Shown: positions 18,461 through 26,009 of the stretch, piece after piece
Position numbering within the stretch: the stretch's first letter is position 1
Layout of the letters: every line of letters begins with the position of its first letter
DNA from: Clostridia bacterium
GTDB lineage: Bacteria > Bacillota > Clostridia > Monoglobales > Monoglobaceae
Reading direction: 5' to 3'
Assembly: GCA_017546145.1 (NCBI GenBank)
Contig: JAFYXN010000004.1
Coordinates: 62,001-126,000 of the forward strand
DNA: 64,000 nucleotides
Translations under genes and position numbers: made by a program
Notes under the pieces: generated by a model
Databases searched by the model: none
What the model saw: only the letters and a program-made list of their open reading frames with translations
Told to the model about the DNA's origin: nothing

Positions 18461-18665
18461 ATGAATTCAACAAAGTTGAATTCGTCGATATAAATCTCGC
18501 ACCTCAATTTTCGATATGTCAAAAATGACTCGATATGTTCTGACGAACTCGATATGTTGTCTTACGACAACGAGATTTATAGCATATCGAGTTTTGAGCA
18601 ATGGCGAAAAACATATCGATTTTACGGTAGTAAAAATATCGAGCAAACTTTAGTTTGCATATCGA
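18461..18665 (+). repeat. Hairpin array with fixed TCGATAT/ATATCGA spacers
   Basis: Four TCGATAT heptamers (18485, 18511, 18530, 18549) are followed by four of its complement ATATCGA (18584, 18613, 18636, 18659). Between neighbours lie short hairpins of differing sequence: GTCA-aaaa-TGAC, GTTC-tgac-GAAC, GTTGTC-ttac-GACAAC, TTTTAC-ggta-GTAAAA, GCAAAC-ttta-GTTTGC and a longer-loop GTTTT/AAAAC. ATAAATCTCG (18490-18499) is also complementary to CGAGATTTAT (18571-18580), closing the left half. A GAATTCAAC-aaa-GTTGAATTC hairpin precedes (18463-18483). The last heptamer abuts the ribosome-binding site of the next gene. Confidence 0.9.
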
Positions 18666-18680
18666 CAAAAGGAGAACAAA

Positions 18681-19043
18681 ATGGAGCAGAACAAAAATCA
18701 ATTAAGGGAAGAATCAATAGAATTTGCAATAGCCGTTTCGGATATATGTGATACTATAAAAGGTTGTAGTGTGTATGTAAATCAGTTATTGCGTTCTTCG
18801 TCTTCTATTGGTGCGAATATACACGAGGCTAAGTATGCTCAAAGCAGGTCTGATTTTGTTCATAAACTTGAAATTGCTTTAAAAGAAAGCTCAGAAACAG
18901 ATTATTGGCTTGAACTAATATATAGAAAGAACAAATTTGATAAAGAAACCTATAAAACCTTAAAAAATGATTGTGGTATTATTCGCAGAAAGCTTATTGC
19001 ATCAATTACAACTGCGAAAAGGAATGAAAGCAAAGGTGATTAA
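18681..19043 (+). CDS. S23/IVP-type four-helix-bundle protein
   Basis: 120 residues, with AAAGGAG before ATG. It carries the hallmarks of the 23S-rRNA-intervening-sequence (S23/IVP) and Avd-like four-helix family: VYVNQLLRSSSSIGANIHEA, SRSDFVHKLEIALKESSET and DYWLELI. Homologues occur inside 23S rRNA intervening sequences, as the accessory protein of diversity-generating retroelements, and as orphans. They are basic and thought to bind nucleic acid. Here there is no rRNA or reverse transcriptase; the gene sits between two hairpin arrays. Coding composition is more AT-rich than spoIIE or bioY, suggesting transfer. The next ATG directly follows its stop. Confidence 0.88.
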   Translation: MEQNKNQLREESIEFAIAVSDICDTIKGCSVYVNQLLRSSSSIGANIHEAKYAQSRSDFVHKLEIALKESSETDYWLELIYRKNKFDKETYKTLKNDCGIIRRKLIASITTAKRNESKGD

Positions 19044-19397
19044 ATGAAAAAAGTATCCAAAGTAATTATTGGTATATTATGGATTGTGACAATTGTGCTT
19101 TCTTTCTATGTAGGAATGACGTATCAGTGGGCATCAACAACAGAAATAGATTTTTCTAAAGATTTTAATGATATAGTAGTTGAAGAGAATGATATGGCAG
19201 ACTATACTGTTTTTACAGAAATTCCCGAAAAGTATGGCGCATTGAAACAGATACCTGAACCAATAAGGAAAACAATTTCATTATATATGCAGGCAAATGA
19301 TTTAAAACTGTCAGAGGGAACACATCACTTTGATAGAATTGATGGTACATTGGATGAACACTTAAATGAACAGTTTAAATTTGAACCTATTAAATAA
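19044..19397 (+). CDS. Small membrane-anchored protein of unknown function
   Basis: 117 residues. ATG immediately follows the S23-like stop (TAAATG), with AAAGGTGA upstream, so the two are co-translated. One N-terminal membrane helix (residues 6-27), then an acidic extracytoplasmic domain of about 85 residues (FTEIPEKYGALKQIPEPI). A short segment (ISLYMQANDLKLSEGTHHF) faintly recalls MltG-type LysM-like motifs, but this is not enough for assignment. AT-rich like its partner. Whether it belongs to the hairpin-array element or is a bystander is unknown. Confidence 0.65.
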   Translation: MKKVSKVIIGILWIVTIVLSFYVGMTYQWASTTEIDFSKDFNDIVVEENDMADYTVFTEIPEKYGALKQIPEPIRKTISLYMQANDLKLSEGTHHFDRIDGTLDEHLNEQFKFEPIK

Positions 19398-19428
19398 CGG
19401 CATCTAAATCGTACACTGATTCTAGAAT

Positions 19429-19580
19429 GATTTTATCAAAGATAAAATCAATGAATTGTCTTACGGCATGAATCGAAATCAAGGATTTCATGAATTGCAC
19501 TATGTGCATTAAAAGGCAATTCAATTTATGGAGCGACAGCGAGAAATCATGGCGGAGCCAATTCATGACAACGTAGTTGT
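19429..19580 (+). repeat. Second hairpin array with ATGAATT/AATTCAT spacers
   Basis: The same architecture as the upstream array with another heptamer. GATTTTATC-aaa-GATAAAATC (19429-19449) is followed by ATGAATT-type heptamers at 19451, 19468 (last base C) and 19490, then inverted AATTCAA at 19518 and AATTCAT at 19560. Hairpins between and after them are GAAATC-aag-GATTTC, GCAC-tat-GTGC, TGGC-gga-GCCA and ACAAC-gta-GTTGT. ATGAATT also occurs at 18461, at the start of the upstream array, so this heptamer brackets the whole insert. Confidence 0.8.
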
Positions 19581-19652
19581 AAATTTATTTAAAAAAAATG
19601 TCATATAAATCATACAGTCTTTATAAATCTTAATAAAAAGGTTGGAATTTAA

Positions 19653-20486
19653 ATGTCAAAAATAAAACGGAATTTCGGACATGACTATAAAAAGAAAATC
19701 AAGGAGAACAAGGGCGCATTCAGTGTCTTTATTGTTCTGCGTTTGCTTGTTGTTGCGGCAATGGTTTTCTCGTGCATCAACGGAAACTATGAAAATCTGT
19801 TTTACTGTATTTTGACATTGGTTTTGTTTGCAATCCCCACCTTTGTTGAAAACAACTTCGGCATTGAACTGCCGAGTGCGCTTGAAATAGTAATACTTTT
19901 GTTTATATTTGCGGCGGAAATTTTGGGCGAAATGGGCAGCTATTACACAAAGGTTCCGTACTGGGACACGATGCTGCATACGGTCAACGGGTTTTTGTGT
20001 GCGGCAATCGGGTTTGCGCTTATTGACATTCTTAACAGAAATGAAAAAATAAAGTTCAAGCTGTCACCGATGTTTTTGGCAATTGTGGCATTTTGCTTCT
20101 CCATGACAATCGGGGTATTGTGGGAGTTTTTTGAATTCTTCTGCGATGCGTTTTTGGGAATGGATATGCAAAAGGATTTTGTAATCAGCTCAATTACATC
20201 AACCTATCTTGGCGAAAGTACAAAAAATCCGGTTGTGATTGAGGATATACAGACCGTTGCGGTAAACGGTATGCCGCTTGCTGTAGATGGGTATCTGGAT
20301 ATAGGGCTTTATGATACCATGAAGGATTTGTTTGTAAACTTTATCGGAGCTGTGGTATTTAGTATTATAGGCTTCTTTTATGTAAAAACGCGTGGCAGAG
20401 GCAAGATTGCAAAGCAGTTTATACCCCAGCTAAAGAATGACAAGTTAAACGAAGTATCTGAAGAGAAAGCCGGAGAAAACAAATGA
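19653..20486 (+). CDS. YjdF-like (DUF2238) integral membrane protein
   Basis: 277 residues. Several membrane helices (about 22-45, 48-65, 75-92, 105-125, 142-165, 230-250). The signatures PYWDTMLHTVNGFLCA and GVLWEFFEFFCD belong to the DUF2238/YjdF membrane family, whose function is not established. The C-terminus is a basic cytoplasmic tail. Its stop overlaps bioY's start as ATGA, so the two are translationally coupled. Pairing with a biotin transporter may hint at a transport-related role, but that is only inference. Confidence 0.75.
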   Translation: MSKIKRNFGHDYKKKIKENKGAFSVFIVLRLLVVAAMVFSCINGNYENLFYCILTLVLFAIPTFVENNFGIELPSALEIVILLFIFAAEILGEMGSYYTKVPYWDTMLHTVNGFLCAAIGFALIDILNRNEKIKFKLSPMFLAIVAFCFSMTIGVLWEFFEFFCDAFLGMDMQKDFVISSITSTYLGESTKNPVVIEDIQTVAVNGMPLAVDGYLDIGLYDTMKDLFVNFIGAVVFSIIGFFYVKTRGRGKIAKQFIPQLKNDKLNEVSEEKAGENK

Positions 20487-21031
20487 AGAAATTAAACATG
20501 AAAAGCGCAACGCGAATATCTGCGTTTGCGGCGATTATGGCAGTTTGTGCATGGGTATGGATACCGGCGCCTGTGCCGTTTACCCTGCAGACCTTTGGAG
20601 TGTTTTTGGCGTCAGGCTTGTTGGGCGCAAAGCGCGGGACTTTGTCGGTGCTTGTATACCTGTTGCTTGGCGCATTGGGTGTGCCGGTGTTTTCGGCAGG
20701 CAGAGCAGGTATTGGGGTGCTGCTTGGTGCGACAGGCGGATTTTTGACAGGATTTTTGCCCATGGCTTATGTGTGCGGCAGGCTGTGCCAGAAATTTAAA
20801 AGAAGCCCCAAAACATTGACGGTGTCAATGCTGTTGGGACTTTTGATTTGTTACATAACAGGAACGCTTTGGTATGCAGGTGTGTATCTTGGAAACCTTG
20901 GAGCAGCTTCAATCGCTGCTGCGCTGATGCAGTGCACTTTGCCATTTATAGTTCCCGATATATTAAAATTGATTTTAGCGGTGTTTTGTGTAAGCCGCCT
21001 GACAAAAAATACTATGCTTTTCCCTCTTTGA
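20483..21031 (+). CDS. bioY: Biotin transporter BioY (ECF substrate-binding component)
   Basis: 182 residues with about six membrane helices. The N-terminal WIPAPVPFTLQTFGVFL and the GALGVPVFSAGRAGIGVLLGATGGFL stretch are diagnostic for BioY, the biotin-specific S component of energy-coupling-factor transporters. The EcfA/EcfT energising module is not in the window. It overlaps the preceding gene by four bases and the convergent tatD by 20 bases. No biotin repressor operator was recognised upstream, as it is the second gene of the pair. Confidence 0.93.
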   Translation: MKKLNMKSATRISAFAAIMAVCAWVWIPAPVPFTLQTFGVFLASGLLGAKRGTLSVLVYLLLGALGVPVFSAGRAGIGVLLGATGGFLTGFLPMAYVCGRLCQKFKRSPKTLTVSMLLGLLICYITGTLWYAGVYLGNLGAASIAAALMQCTLPFIVPDILKLILAVFCVSRLTKNTMLFPL

Positions 21032-21785
21032 AGAAGTTGATTGCGTTTTCGGTTGTGATGCGTATGACCTCTTCAAGGGGGAGATTTTTTATTTCGGCAA
21101 CCTTTTCGGCAATATGAACCACAAGACTGCTGTCGTTGCGCTTGCCGCGATGTGGCTCAGGTGCCATATAGGGGCAGTCTGTTTCAATAAACAGTCGGTC
21201 TATCGGGATTACCTTAAGAGCCTCAATTGCGCGCTTTGCGTTTTTGAAGGTAAGCACCCCGGTAAAGGAGATGTGAAAGCCCATTTTCAAAAGCTCGGCT
21301 GCGGTTTCTGCGCTGCCCGAAAAACAGTGGACTACTCCGCTTTGTATATCTTTTTCGCGCAGAATTTCTATGCATTCGCCTTTGGAGTCGCGGTCGTGAA
21401 TTACCACCGGCATATTAAGCTCCTTTGCCAAATCAAGCTGAGCGCGGAACCACTTCTTTTGGACGGCAGGGTCAGCATCGTCATAGTGATAGTCAAGACC
21501 GATTTCACCGATTGCCACTACTTTAGGGTGATGTGCCATTTCACGAAGCTCGTCAATATCAGCATCGGACATATTGTGTGTTTCGCCGGGGTGTACCCCT
21601 ACTGTTGCATAAATGAAGTCATATTCCTCTGAAAGAGCAATGCTTGCACGTGAGGACTGCATATCGGCACCGATATTATTAACTCTGCCAACACCTGATT
21701 GGTAGATTTTTTTTATTACTTCGCGGCGGTCATCATCAAACATACTGTCGTCAAGATGTGCGTGAGTATCGTATAAAAAAGTCAT
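21012..21785 (-). CDS. tatD: TatD family deoxyribonuclease
   Basis: 257 residues; AAAGGACC precedes the ATG. A metal-dependent TIM-barrel hydrolase with the N-terminal DTHAHLDD metal motif, IGEIGLDYHYDD, VIHDRDSKGE, VHCFSGS and IETDCPYMAPEPHRGKRN. The family has 3'-to-5' DNase and related nuclease activity in DNA repair. Length is typical. It ends inside the 3' end of bioY on the other strand. Confidence 0.93.
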   Translation of the reverse strand: MTFLYDTHAHLDDSMFDDDRREVIKKIYQSGVGRVNNIGADMQSSRASIALSEEYDFIYATVGVHPGETHNMSDADIDELREMAHHPKVVAIGEIGLDYHYDDADPAVQKKWFRAQLDLAKELNMPVVIHDRDSKGECIEILREKDIQSGVVHCFSGSAETAAELLKMGFHISFTGVLTFKNAKRAIEALKVIPIDRLFIETDCPYMAPEPHRGKRNDSSLVVHIAEKVAEIKNLPLEEVIRITTENAINFFKEGKA

Positions 21786-21807
21786 GGTTTGGTCCTTTCG
21801 TAATTAC

Positions 21808-21838
21808 AAAAGCTTGGGTCGATGTGGACATCGACCCA
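21808..21838 (-). terminator. Terminator of the lrp-aminotransferase operon
   Basis: A perfect 11-bp stem (TGGGTCGATGT, two-base loop, ACATCGACCCA at 21815-21838) lies just after the aminotransferase stop and is followed on the minus strand by AGCTTTTG. Confidence 0.8.
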
Positions 21839-21846
21839 GGAATTTA

Positions 21847-23019
21847 TTATCTATTTTCTTTGACAAATGCTTCAATCCGGTTAAGTGCCTCATTGATATT
21901 GTCAAGCGAATATGCATAAGAACAGCGGATATGCCCCTCGCCGGAGTCGCCAAAGGCTGTTCCGGGAATAACGGCAACCTTTTTGCTGTAAAGCAGCTTT
22001 TCACAAAAATCAGCAGAGGATAATCCTGTTGACTTTACACAAGGAAAGGCATAGAATGCGCCCTCAGGCTCAAAGCACTCAAGACCCATATCGTTAAAGC
22101 CTTTTACAATAACCTTTCTGCGGTCATTATATTCATCACGCATCATTTCAATGTCCTTGTCGCCGTTTTTCAGCGCCTCAATCGCTGCATACTGTGCGGT
22201 TGTCGGTGCAGACATGATTTCATACTGGTGAACCTTGGTCATTTCCGATATAACGGCAGGATGTCCGCAGGCATACCCAAGACGCCAGCCTGTCATTGCA
22301 TAAGCCTTTGAAAAGCCGCTGACAATAACCGTTCTGTCGTACATTCCGTCAATTTCGGCAATAGAGCAGTGGTGCCTTCCGTATGTAAGCTCGGCATAAA
22401 TCTCGTCGCTGAGTACCCAGATGTCGGTGCCGCGCAAAACCTCTGCAATTTCCTCAAGGTCTGACTTGGTCATAATTCCGCCGGTGGGGTTGTTGGGGTA
22501 GGGCAACACCAAAACCTTGGTTTTGGGGGTTATTGCAGATTTCAGCTCGTCTGCTGTAAGCTTGAATTTATTTTCGGCTTTGGTTGTAACAGCTATGGGA
22601 ACACCGCCTGCCATAGACGCAAGAGGCTTGTAGCATACAAAGCTTGGCTCGGGAACAAGAACCTCGTCGCCCGGGTTGATGACAGCACGCATAAAAATAT
22701 CAATCGCCTCGCTGCCGCCGACAGTTACTATAGACTGGTTTGCAGGGTTATATGTAAGGTTAAACCGACGTTTAAGATAGTTTGAAATTTCCTGTCTTAA
22801 TTCGGCAAGACCTTTGTTTGATGTATAATGAGTATGTCCCTTTTGCAGGGAATATATACCTTCGTCTCTTATATGCCAGGGAGTTACAAAGTCAGGCTCG
22901 CCGACACCCAAAGAGATTGCGTCTTTCATTTCTGCCACAATGTCAAAAAACTTTCGTATTCCTGACGGGGGGATACTGCTGACAGTGCTGCTCAGTAATT
23001 TTTCAGGTTCAAAGCTCAT
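21847..23019 (-). CDS. Class I/II PLP-dependent aminotransferase
   Basis: 390 residues with GGAGG before ATG, whose last bases overlap the lrp stop (ATGA). Fold type I motifs: ISLGVGEPDFVTPWHI, HYTSNKGLAELRQEI, YPNNPTGGIM, LSDEIYAELTYG, and the Schiff-base lysine in VSGFSKAYAMTGWRLGY. Closest by look to the aspartate/aromatic or N-acetyl-diaminopimelate (PatA-like) aminotransferases; the precise substrate cannot be read. Co-transcription with an Lrp-type regulator suggests amino-acid-dependent control. Confidence 0.92.
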   Translation of the reverse strand: MSFEPEKLLSSTVSSIPPSGIRKFFDIVAEMKDAISLGVGEPDFVTPWHIRDEGIYSLQKGHTHYTSNKGLAELRQEISNYLKRRFNLTYNPANQSIVTVGGSEAIDIFMRAVINPGDEVLVPEPSFVCYKPLASMAGGVPIAVTTKAENKFKLTADELKSAITPKTKVLVLPYPNNPTGGIMTKSDLEEIAEVLRGTDIWVLSDEIYAELTYGRHHCSIAEIDGMYDRTVIVSGFSKAYAMTGWRLGYACGHPAVISEMTKVHQYEIMSAPTTAQYAAIEALKNGDKDIEMMRDEYNDRRKVIVKGFNDMGLECFEPEGAFYAFPCVKSTGLSSADFCEKLLYSKKVAVIPGTAFGDSGEGHIRCSYAYSLDNINEALNRIEAFVKENR

Positions 23020-23519
23020 AGCGTGATAACCTCCCTGTCGTCCTCTGCGGTATTGGTAAATATAACACCGTCTTCCTTAAAGCATTTCAGAACAAAATGT
23101 GTTGCGGTGCTGAGAACGCAATCCATAGGTGCAAGGTGCTCTGAAACAAAGAGGGAAATATCCTTGATGTTGTCACCTTCAACGGTAATGCCAAAGTCAT
23201 AGCTTCCGCTCATGAGGTTCATGGATTTTACCTCGGGGTATTGATAAATCTGCTCTGCAAGGCGGTTAAAGCCGTTGCTGCGCTGAGGAGTAACCTTCAG
23301 CTCAATGTATGCTGTAACCTTGTCCTTTGCCGAGGGCAGCTTATCCCAGTTGACAACCGCGCCATAGCCCATAATGACGCCGCTCTTTTCAAGAGCGTCA
23401 ATTGCAGCGCCTGCTTCCTCAAGGCTCATCTCTGCAATGGCGGCGACTTGCTCCAGGGAAAGTTTACAATTTTTATGAAGAATTTCAACTAATTTTTCTG
23501 CATTTTTGATTTCACTCAT
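23016..23519 (-). CDS. Lrp/AsnC family transcriptional regulator
   Basis: 167 residues with AGGAGG before ATG. N-terminal winged helix-turn-helix (LVEILHKNCKLSLEQVAAIA), then the RAM ligand-sensing domain (KVTAYIELKVTPQRSNGF, MSGSYDFGITVEGDN). Such proteins form octamers that respond to amino acids. First gene of a two-gene operon with the aminotransferase. A good promoter precedes it, and the divergent M23 hydrolase gene begins 235 bases away. Confidence 0.9.
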   Translation of the reverse strand: MSEIKNAEKLVEILHKNCKLSLEQVAAIAEMSLEEAGAAIDALEKSGVIMGYGAVVNWDKLPSAKDKVTAYIELKVTPQRSNGFNRLAEQIYQYPEVKSMNLMSGSYDFGITVEGDNIKDISLFVSEHLAPMDCVLSTATHFVLKCFKEDGVIFTNTAEDDREVITL

Positions 23520-23555
23520 AGCAAGTGCCTCCTGTATCTTAAAATATTATAAATC

Positions 23556-23584
23556 AGTATATCACTTATTTTGCGTTAAGTCAA
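23556..23584 (-). promoter_or_regulatory. Sigma-A promoter of the lrp-aminotransferase operon
   Basis: On the minus strand TTGACT (23584-23579) and TATACT (23561-23556) are separated by 17 bases, followed by an AGGAGG site before the lrp ATG. Confidence 0.75.
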
Positions 23585-23663
23585 ATATTAATTACCTGCA
23601 AAAACGAAATTATACCTATAAATACTTGATTTTTTTGAACTTTTATAGTACAATTATTTTGAT

Positions 23664-23718
23664 TGTAACAAAATTGTAATATTTCTTTCAAAAGGTGTTA
23701 ATTTTTTTATGATATAAT
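23664..23718 (+). promoter_or_regulatory. WalR box and -10 element of the M23 hydrolase gene
   Basis: TGTAAC-AAAAT-TGTAAT (23664-23680) matches the WalR (YycF) consensus TGTWAH-N5-TGTWAH at every defined position. TATAAT follows at 23713-23718 with no recognisable -35 at normal spacing, as expected for an activator-dependent promoter. The box centre would lie near -53. The gene downstream of this hydrolase encodes a WalR-like regulator. Confidence 0.65.
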
Positions 23719-23753
23719 TGCAGAAAACAAAGGTTTGGCTGTGAGGTGATTTT

Positions 23754-25283
23754 TTGAGTAACAGATGTGATATGCACGAGGATGCAGAAATTCAGGTGTT
23801 TACTCCCAGAGAAATTCTTAAAGGAACCGCAAAAAAACAAAGGTCCGGGGTGTTCGGGCTTTTTAGTGATAGAAAAAAATATGACAGAATAAGCCAAAGA
23901 CCGCAATACACACAAAGCAGGTATGTGCGGTCAGTTCGTTGTATGTGGGACGAGTTTAAAAAGCAGATTATCAGCGGAATGGCAACTGCGGTTGCAGTTA
24001 TCGGTATTTGCGTGGTGGTAAATATGCTCAACTGGAGCCTTGGCTTTGAGGTTATTGTTGACGGTGAAAACATCGGTATGGTTACCGAAAGGGAAGTTGT
24101 TTATGATGCCATTGATGCAGTAAAAACTCAGCTTGTTACATTCTTTGGCGAAGACAGCAAATACGAGAAGGAGCCTGTGTTTGTAAGGCGAGTTGTAGCC
24201 GAAGATAAGCTTTCTGACAAAAAGGCACTTGAGGACGCACTTCTTTCAAACATAGACACTATGGTTGAAGGTTATGCGGTGTACATTGACGGCGAAGCGA
24301 TGTTTGGCGTTTCAAGTGAAGAAGCGGCAGAATGGGTTTTTGCCAAGTATAAGCAAAAGTATATTGGTGAAGAAATCGGCGAGGACATGGTTGTGGACTT
24401 CTGCGAGAATACAGAGGTCAAAAAAGAGTTTATGCATATTGCAATGCTTGAAACTCCCGAGGAGGCACTTGACACACTTTCGGGCAATACCAGGGAGCTT
24501 ACAACATACACTGTAAAGCAAAATGACACGCTTTGGGATATTGCGGATAAATACAATACAACTGTCGAGCATTTGCTTGCAATGAACGATAATATCTCTG
24601 ACAATATAAAAATAGGCATGGAAATCAAAGTGGAGGAATCCATTCCTTTGCTTTCGGTACGCAGCGTGCAGACAGTTTCGCTTACAGAGGCAGTGCCCTA
24701 TGAGATTGAAAAAATAAAGGACAATTCAATATACGAGGGCAGAACTGTTGTGGCTCAAAAGGGACAGGAGGGTAAAGCTCAGGTTCTTGCAAGGGTTACA
24801 AAGATAAACGGCGTTCAGACTGATAAAAAGGTGTTAGAAAGCGAAACAATTACTCAGCCGGTTGCTCAGATTGAAAAGGTGGGAACAAAAGAACGTCCGC
24901 CTACGACAGGCTCGGGTACATTTATACGTCCCACCTACGGCAGTCTTTCGTCGCGTTACGGTTACCGCTGGGGAAGAAACCACAACGGAATTGATATTGC
25001 CGGCTCATATAATTCGGATATAAAGGCGGCAGATGGTGGAGTTGTTACCTATGCCGGCTGGATGTCGGGCTACGGCAATTATGTTGTGATAAATCACGAG
25101 AACGGGTACCAGACCGCCTATGGCCACAACGCATCACTTTGTGTTGGTGTGGGCGACAGAGTTGCAAAGGGCGATGTTATTGCCAAGATGGGAAACACCG
25201 GAAGAAGCACAGGTACACATCTGCATTTTGAAGTAAGAAAAAACGGACAGTATGTAAATCCCCTTAAGTATGTGGGGTATTAA
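23754..25283 (+). CDS. LysM/G5/M23 peptidoglycan endopeptidase
   Basis: 509 residues from TTG 23754 with GAGGTGA seven bases upstream; the next in-frame ATG (23772) is less well placed. Order: basic cytoplasmic N-terminus (1-65), one membrane helix (about 78-100), variable region, LysM (YTVKQNDTLWDIADKYNTT near 247), G5-like domain (about 305-375), and a C-terminal M23 domain with HNGIDIAG near 409, GYGNYVVINH, and HLHFEVRKNG near 488 (zinc and catalytic His). It should cut peptide cross-bridges of the wall while anchored in the membrane. A WalR box precedes it and a WalR-like gene follows. Confidence 0.92.
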   Translation: MSNRCDMHEDAEIQVFTPREILKGTAKKQRSGVFGLFSDRKKYDRISQRPQYTQSRYVRSVRCMWDEFKKQIISGMATAVAVIGICVVVNMLNWSLGFEVIVDGENIGMVTEREVVYDAIDAVKTQLVTFFGEDSKYEKEPVFVRRVVAEDKLSDKKALEDALLSNIDTMVEGYAVYIDGEAMFGVSSEEAAEWVFAKYKQKYIGEEIGEDMVVDFCENTEVKKEFMHIAMLETPEEALDTLSGNTRELTTYTVKQNDTLWDIADKYNTTVEHLLAMNDNISDNIKIGMEIKVEESIPLLSVRSVQTVSLTEAVPYEIEKIKDNSIYEGRTVVAQKGQEGKAQVLARVTKINGVQTDKKVLESETITQPVAQIEKVGTKERPPTTGSGTFIRPTYGSLSSRYGYRWGRNHNGIDIAGSYNSDIKAADGGVVTYAGWMSGYGNYVVINHENGYQTAYGHNASLCVGVGDRVAKGDVIAKMGNTGRSTGTHLHFEVRKNGQYVNPLKYVGY

Positions 25284-25313
25284 AAATATAATTCAGACCG
25301 GGAGGTGCTGATT

Positions 25314-26009
25314 TTGGAAAAGAAAGTTTTAGTAGTTGATGATGAAAGACCTATAGTTGAAATCCTCAAGATAAACCTTCAGAAGGAAGGCTATGTGGTG
25401 TTTGAGGCGTATGACGGAGAAGAGGCGGTCAGCAAGGCAATGACGGTTGAGCCTGACCTCATACTTCTTGACGTGATGCTGCCCAAGCTGGATGGTTTTT
25501 CGGTTTGCAAAAAAATCCGCGAGAAGTCCTCGGTTCCCATTCTTATGCTTACTGCAAGAGAGGAAGAGCTTGACAAGGTTCTTGGACTTGAGCTTGGTGC
25601 GGATGACTATATAACAAAGCCGTTCAGCGTGCGTGAGCTTATGGCGCGTGTAAAGGCAAATGTGCGCAGAAACCAAAGCGCACTTGAAGAAAAGATTGAA
25701 AAGTCGACAGAAAAGCTTGAAATAGGTGAGTTTATGCTTGACTTCAACCGATATGAGCTTTATAAAAACGGCAAGCTGATTGACCTTACAATCAGAGAAT
25801 TTGATTTGGTTAAGTTTCTGGCAAGCCAGCCAAACAAGGTGTTTTCAAGACAGAGCCTTCTTGAAAGCGTGTGGGATTATGAATATTACGGAGATGTGCG
25901 AACAGTTGACGTTACGGTGCGCAGACTTCGTGAGAAAGTTGAAGAAGACCCGTCTGAGCCAAGGGTTATTATGACCAAGCGCGGCGTTGGTTATTATTTT
26001 CAGCCGTAA
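25314..26009 (+). CDS. walR: WalR-like OmpR-family response regulator
   Basis: 231 residues. TTG 25314 is set by GGAGGTG six bases upstream; a GTG at 25305 lies inside that site. Receiver domain: VLVVDDERP, phosphoacceptor Asp in LILLDVMLPKLDG, PILMLTARE, ADDYITKPFS. C-terminal winged helix: SLLESVWDYEYYGDVRTVDV, TVRRLREKVEEDPSEP, MTKRGVGYYF, very close to Bacillus WalR. WalR with its kinase WalK controls cell-wall hydrolases. No kinase gene is adjacent; rlmH overlaps the stop instead. The symbol rests on sequence similarity and the WalR box at the upstream gene. Confidence 0.8.
   Translation: MEKKVLVVDDERPIVEILKINLQKEGYVVFEAYDGEEAVSKAMTVEPDLILLDVMLPKLDGFSVCKKIREKSSVPILMLTAREEELDKVLGLELGADDYITKPFSVRELMARVKANVRRNQSALEEKIEKSTEKLEIGEFMLDFNRYELYKNGKLIDLTIREFDLVKFLASQPNKVFSRQSLLESVWDYEYYGDVRTVDVTVRRLREKVEEDPSEPRVIMTKRGVGYYFQP

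Noticed and set aside
18461..18665. CRISPR-like look of regularly spaced repeats
   Set aside because: The repeated units are only 7 bases and invert half-way, and the intervening segments are themselves palindromes of 12-28 bases; no cas genes are near.
18681..19043. Diversity-generating retroelement accessory protein (Avd)
   Set aside because: The fold is shared but there is no reverse transcriptase, no template/variable repeat pair and no target gene in the surroundings.
18681..19043. Intervening sequence inside a 23S rRNA gene
   Set aside because: No rRNA sequence flanks the gene; the neighbours are rubrerythrin and a YjdF-like gene.
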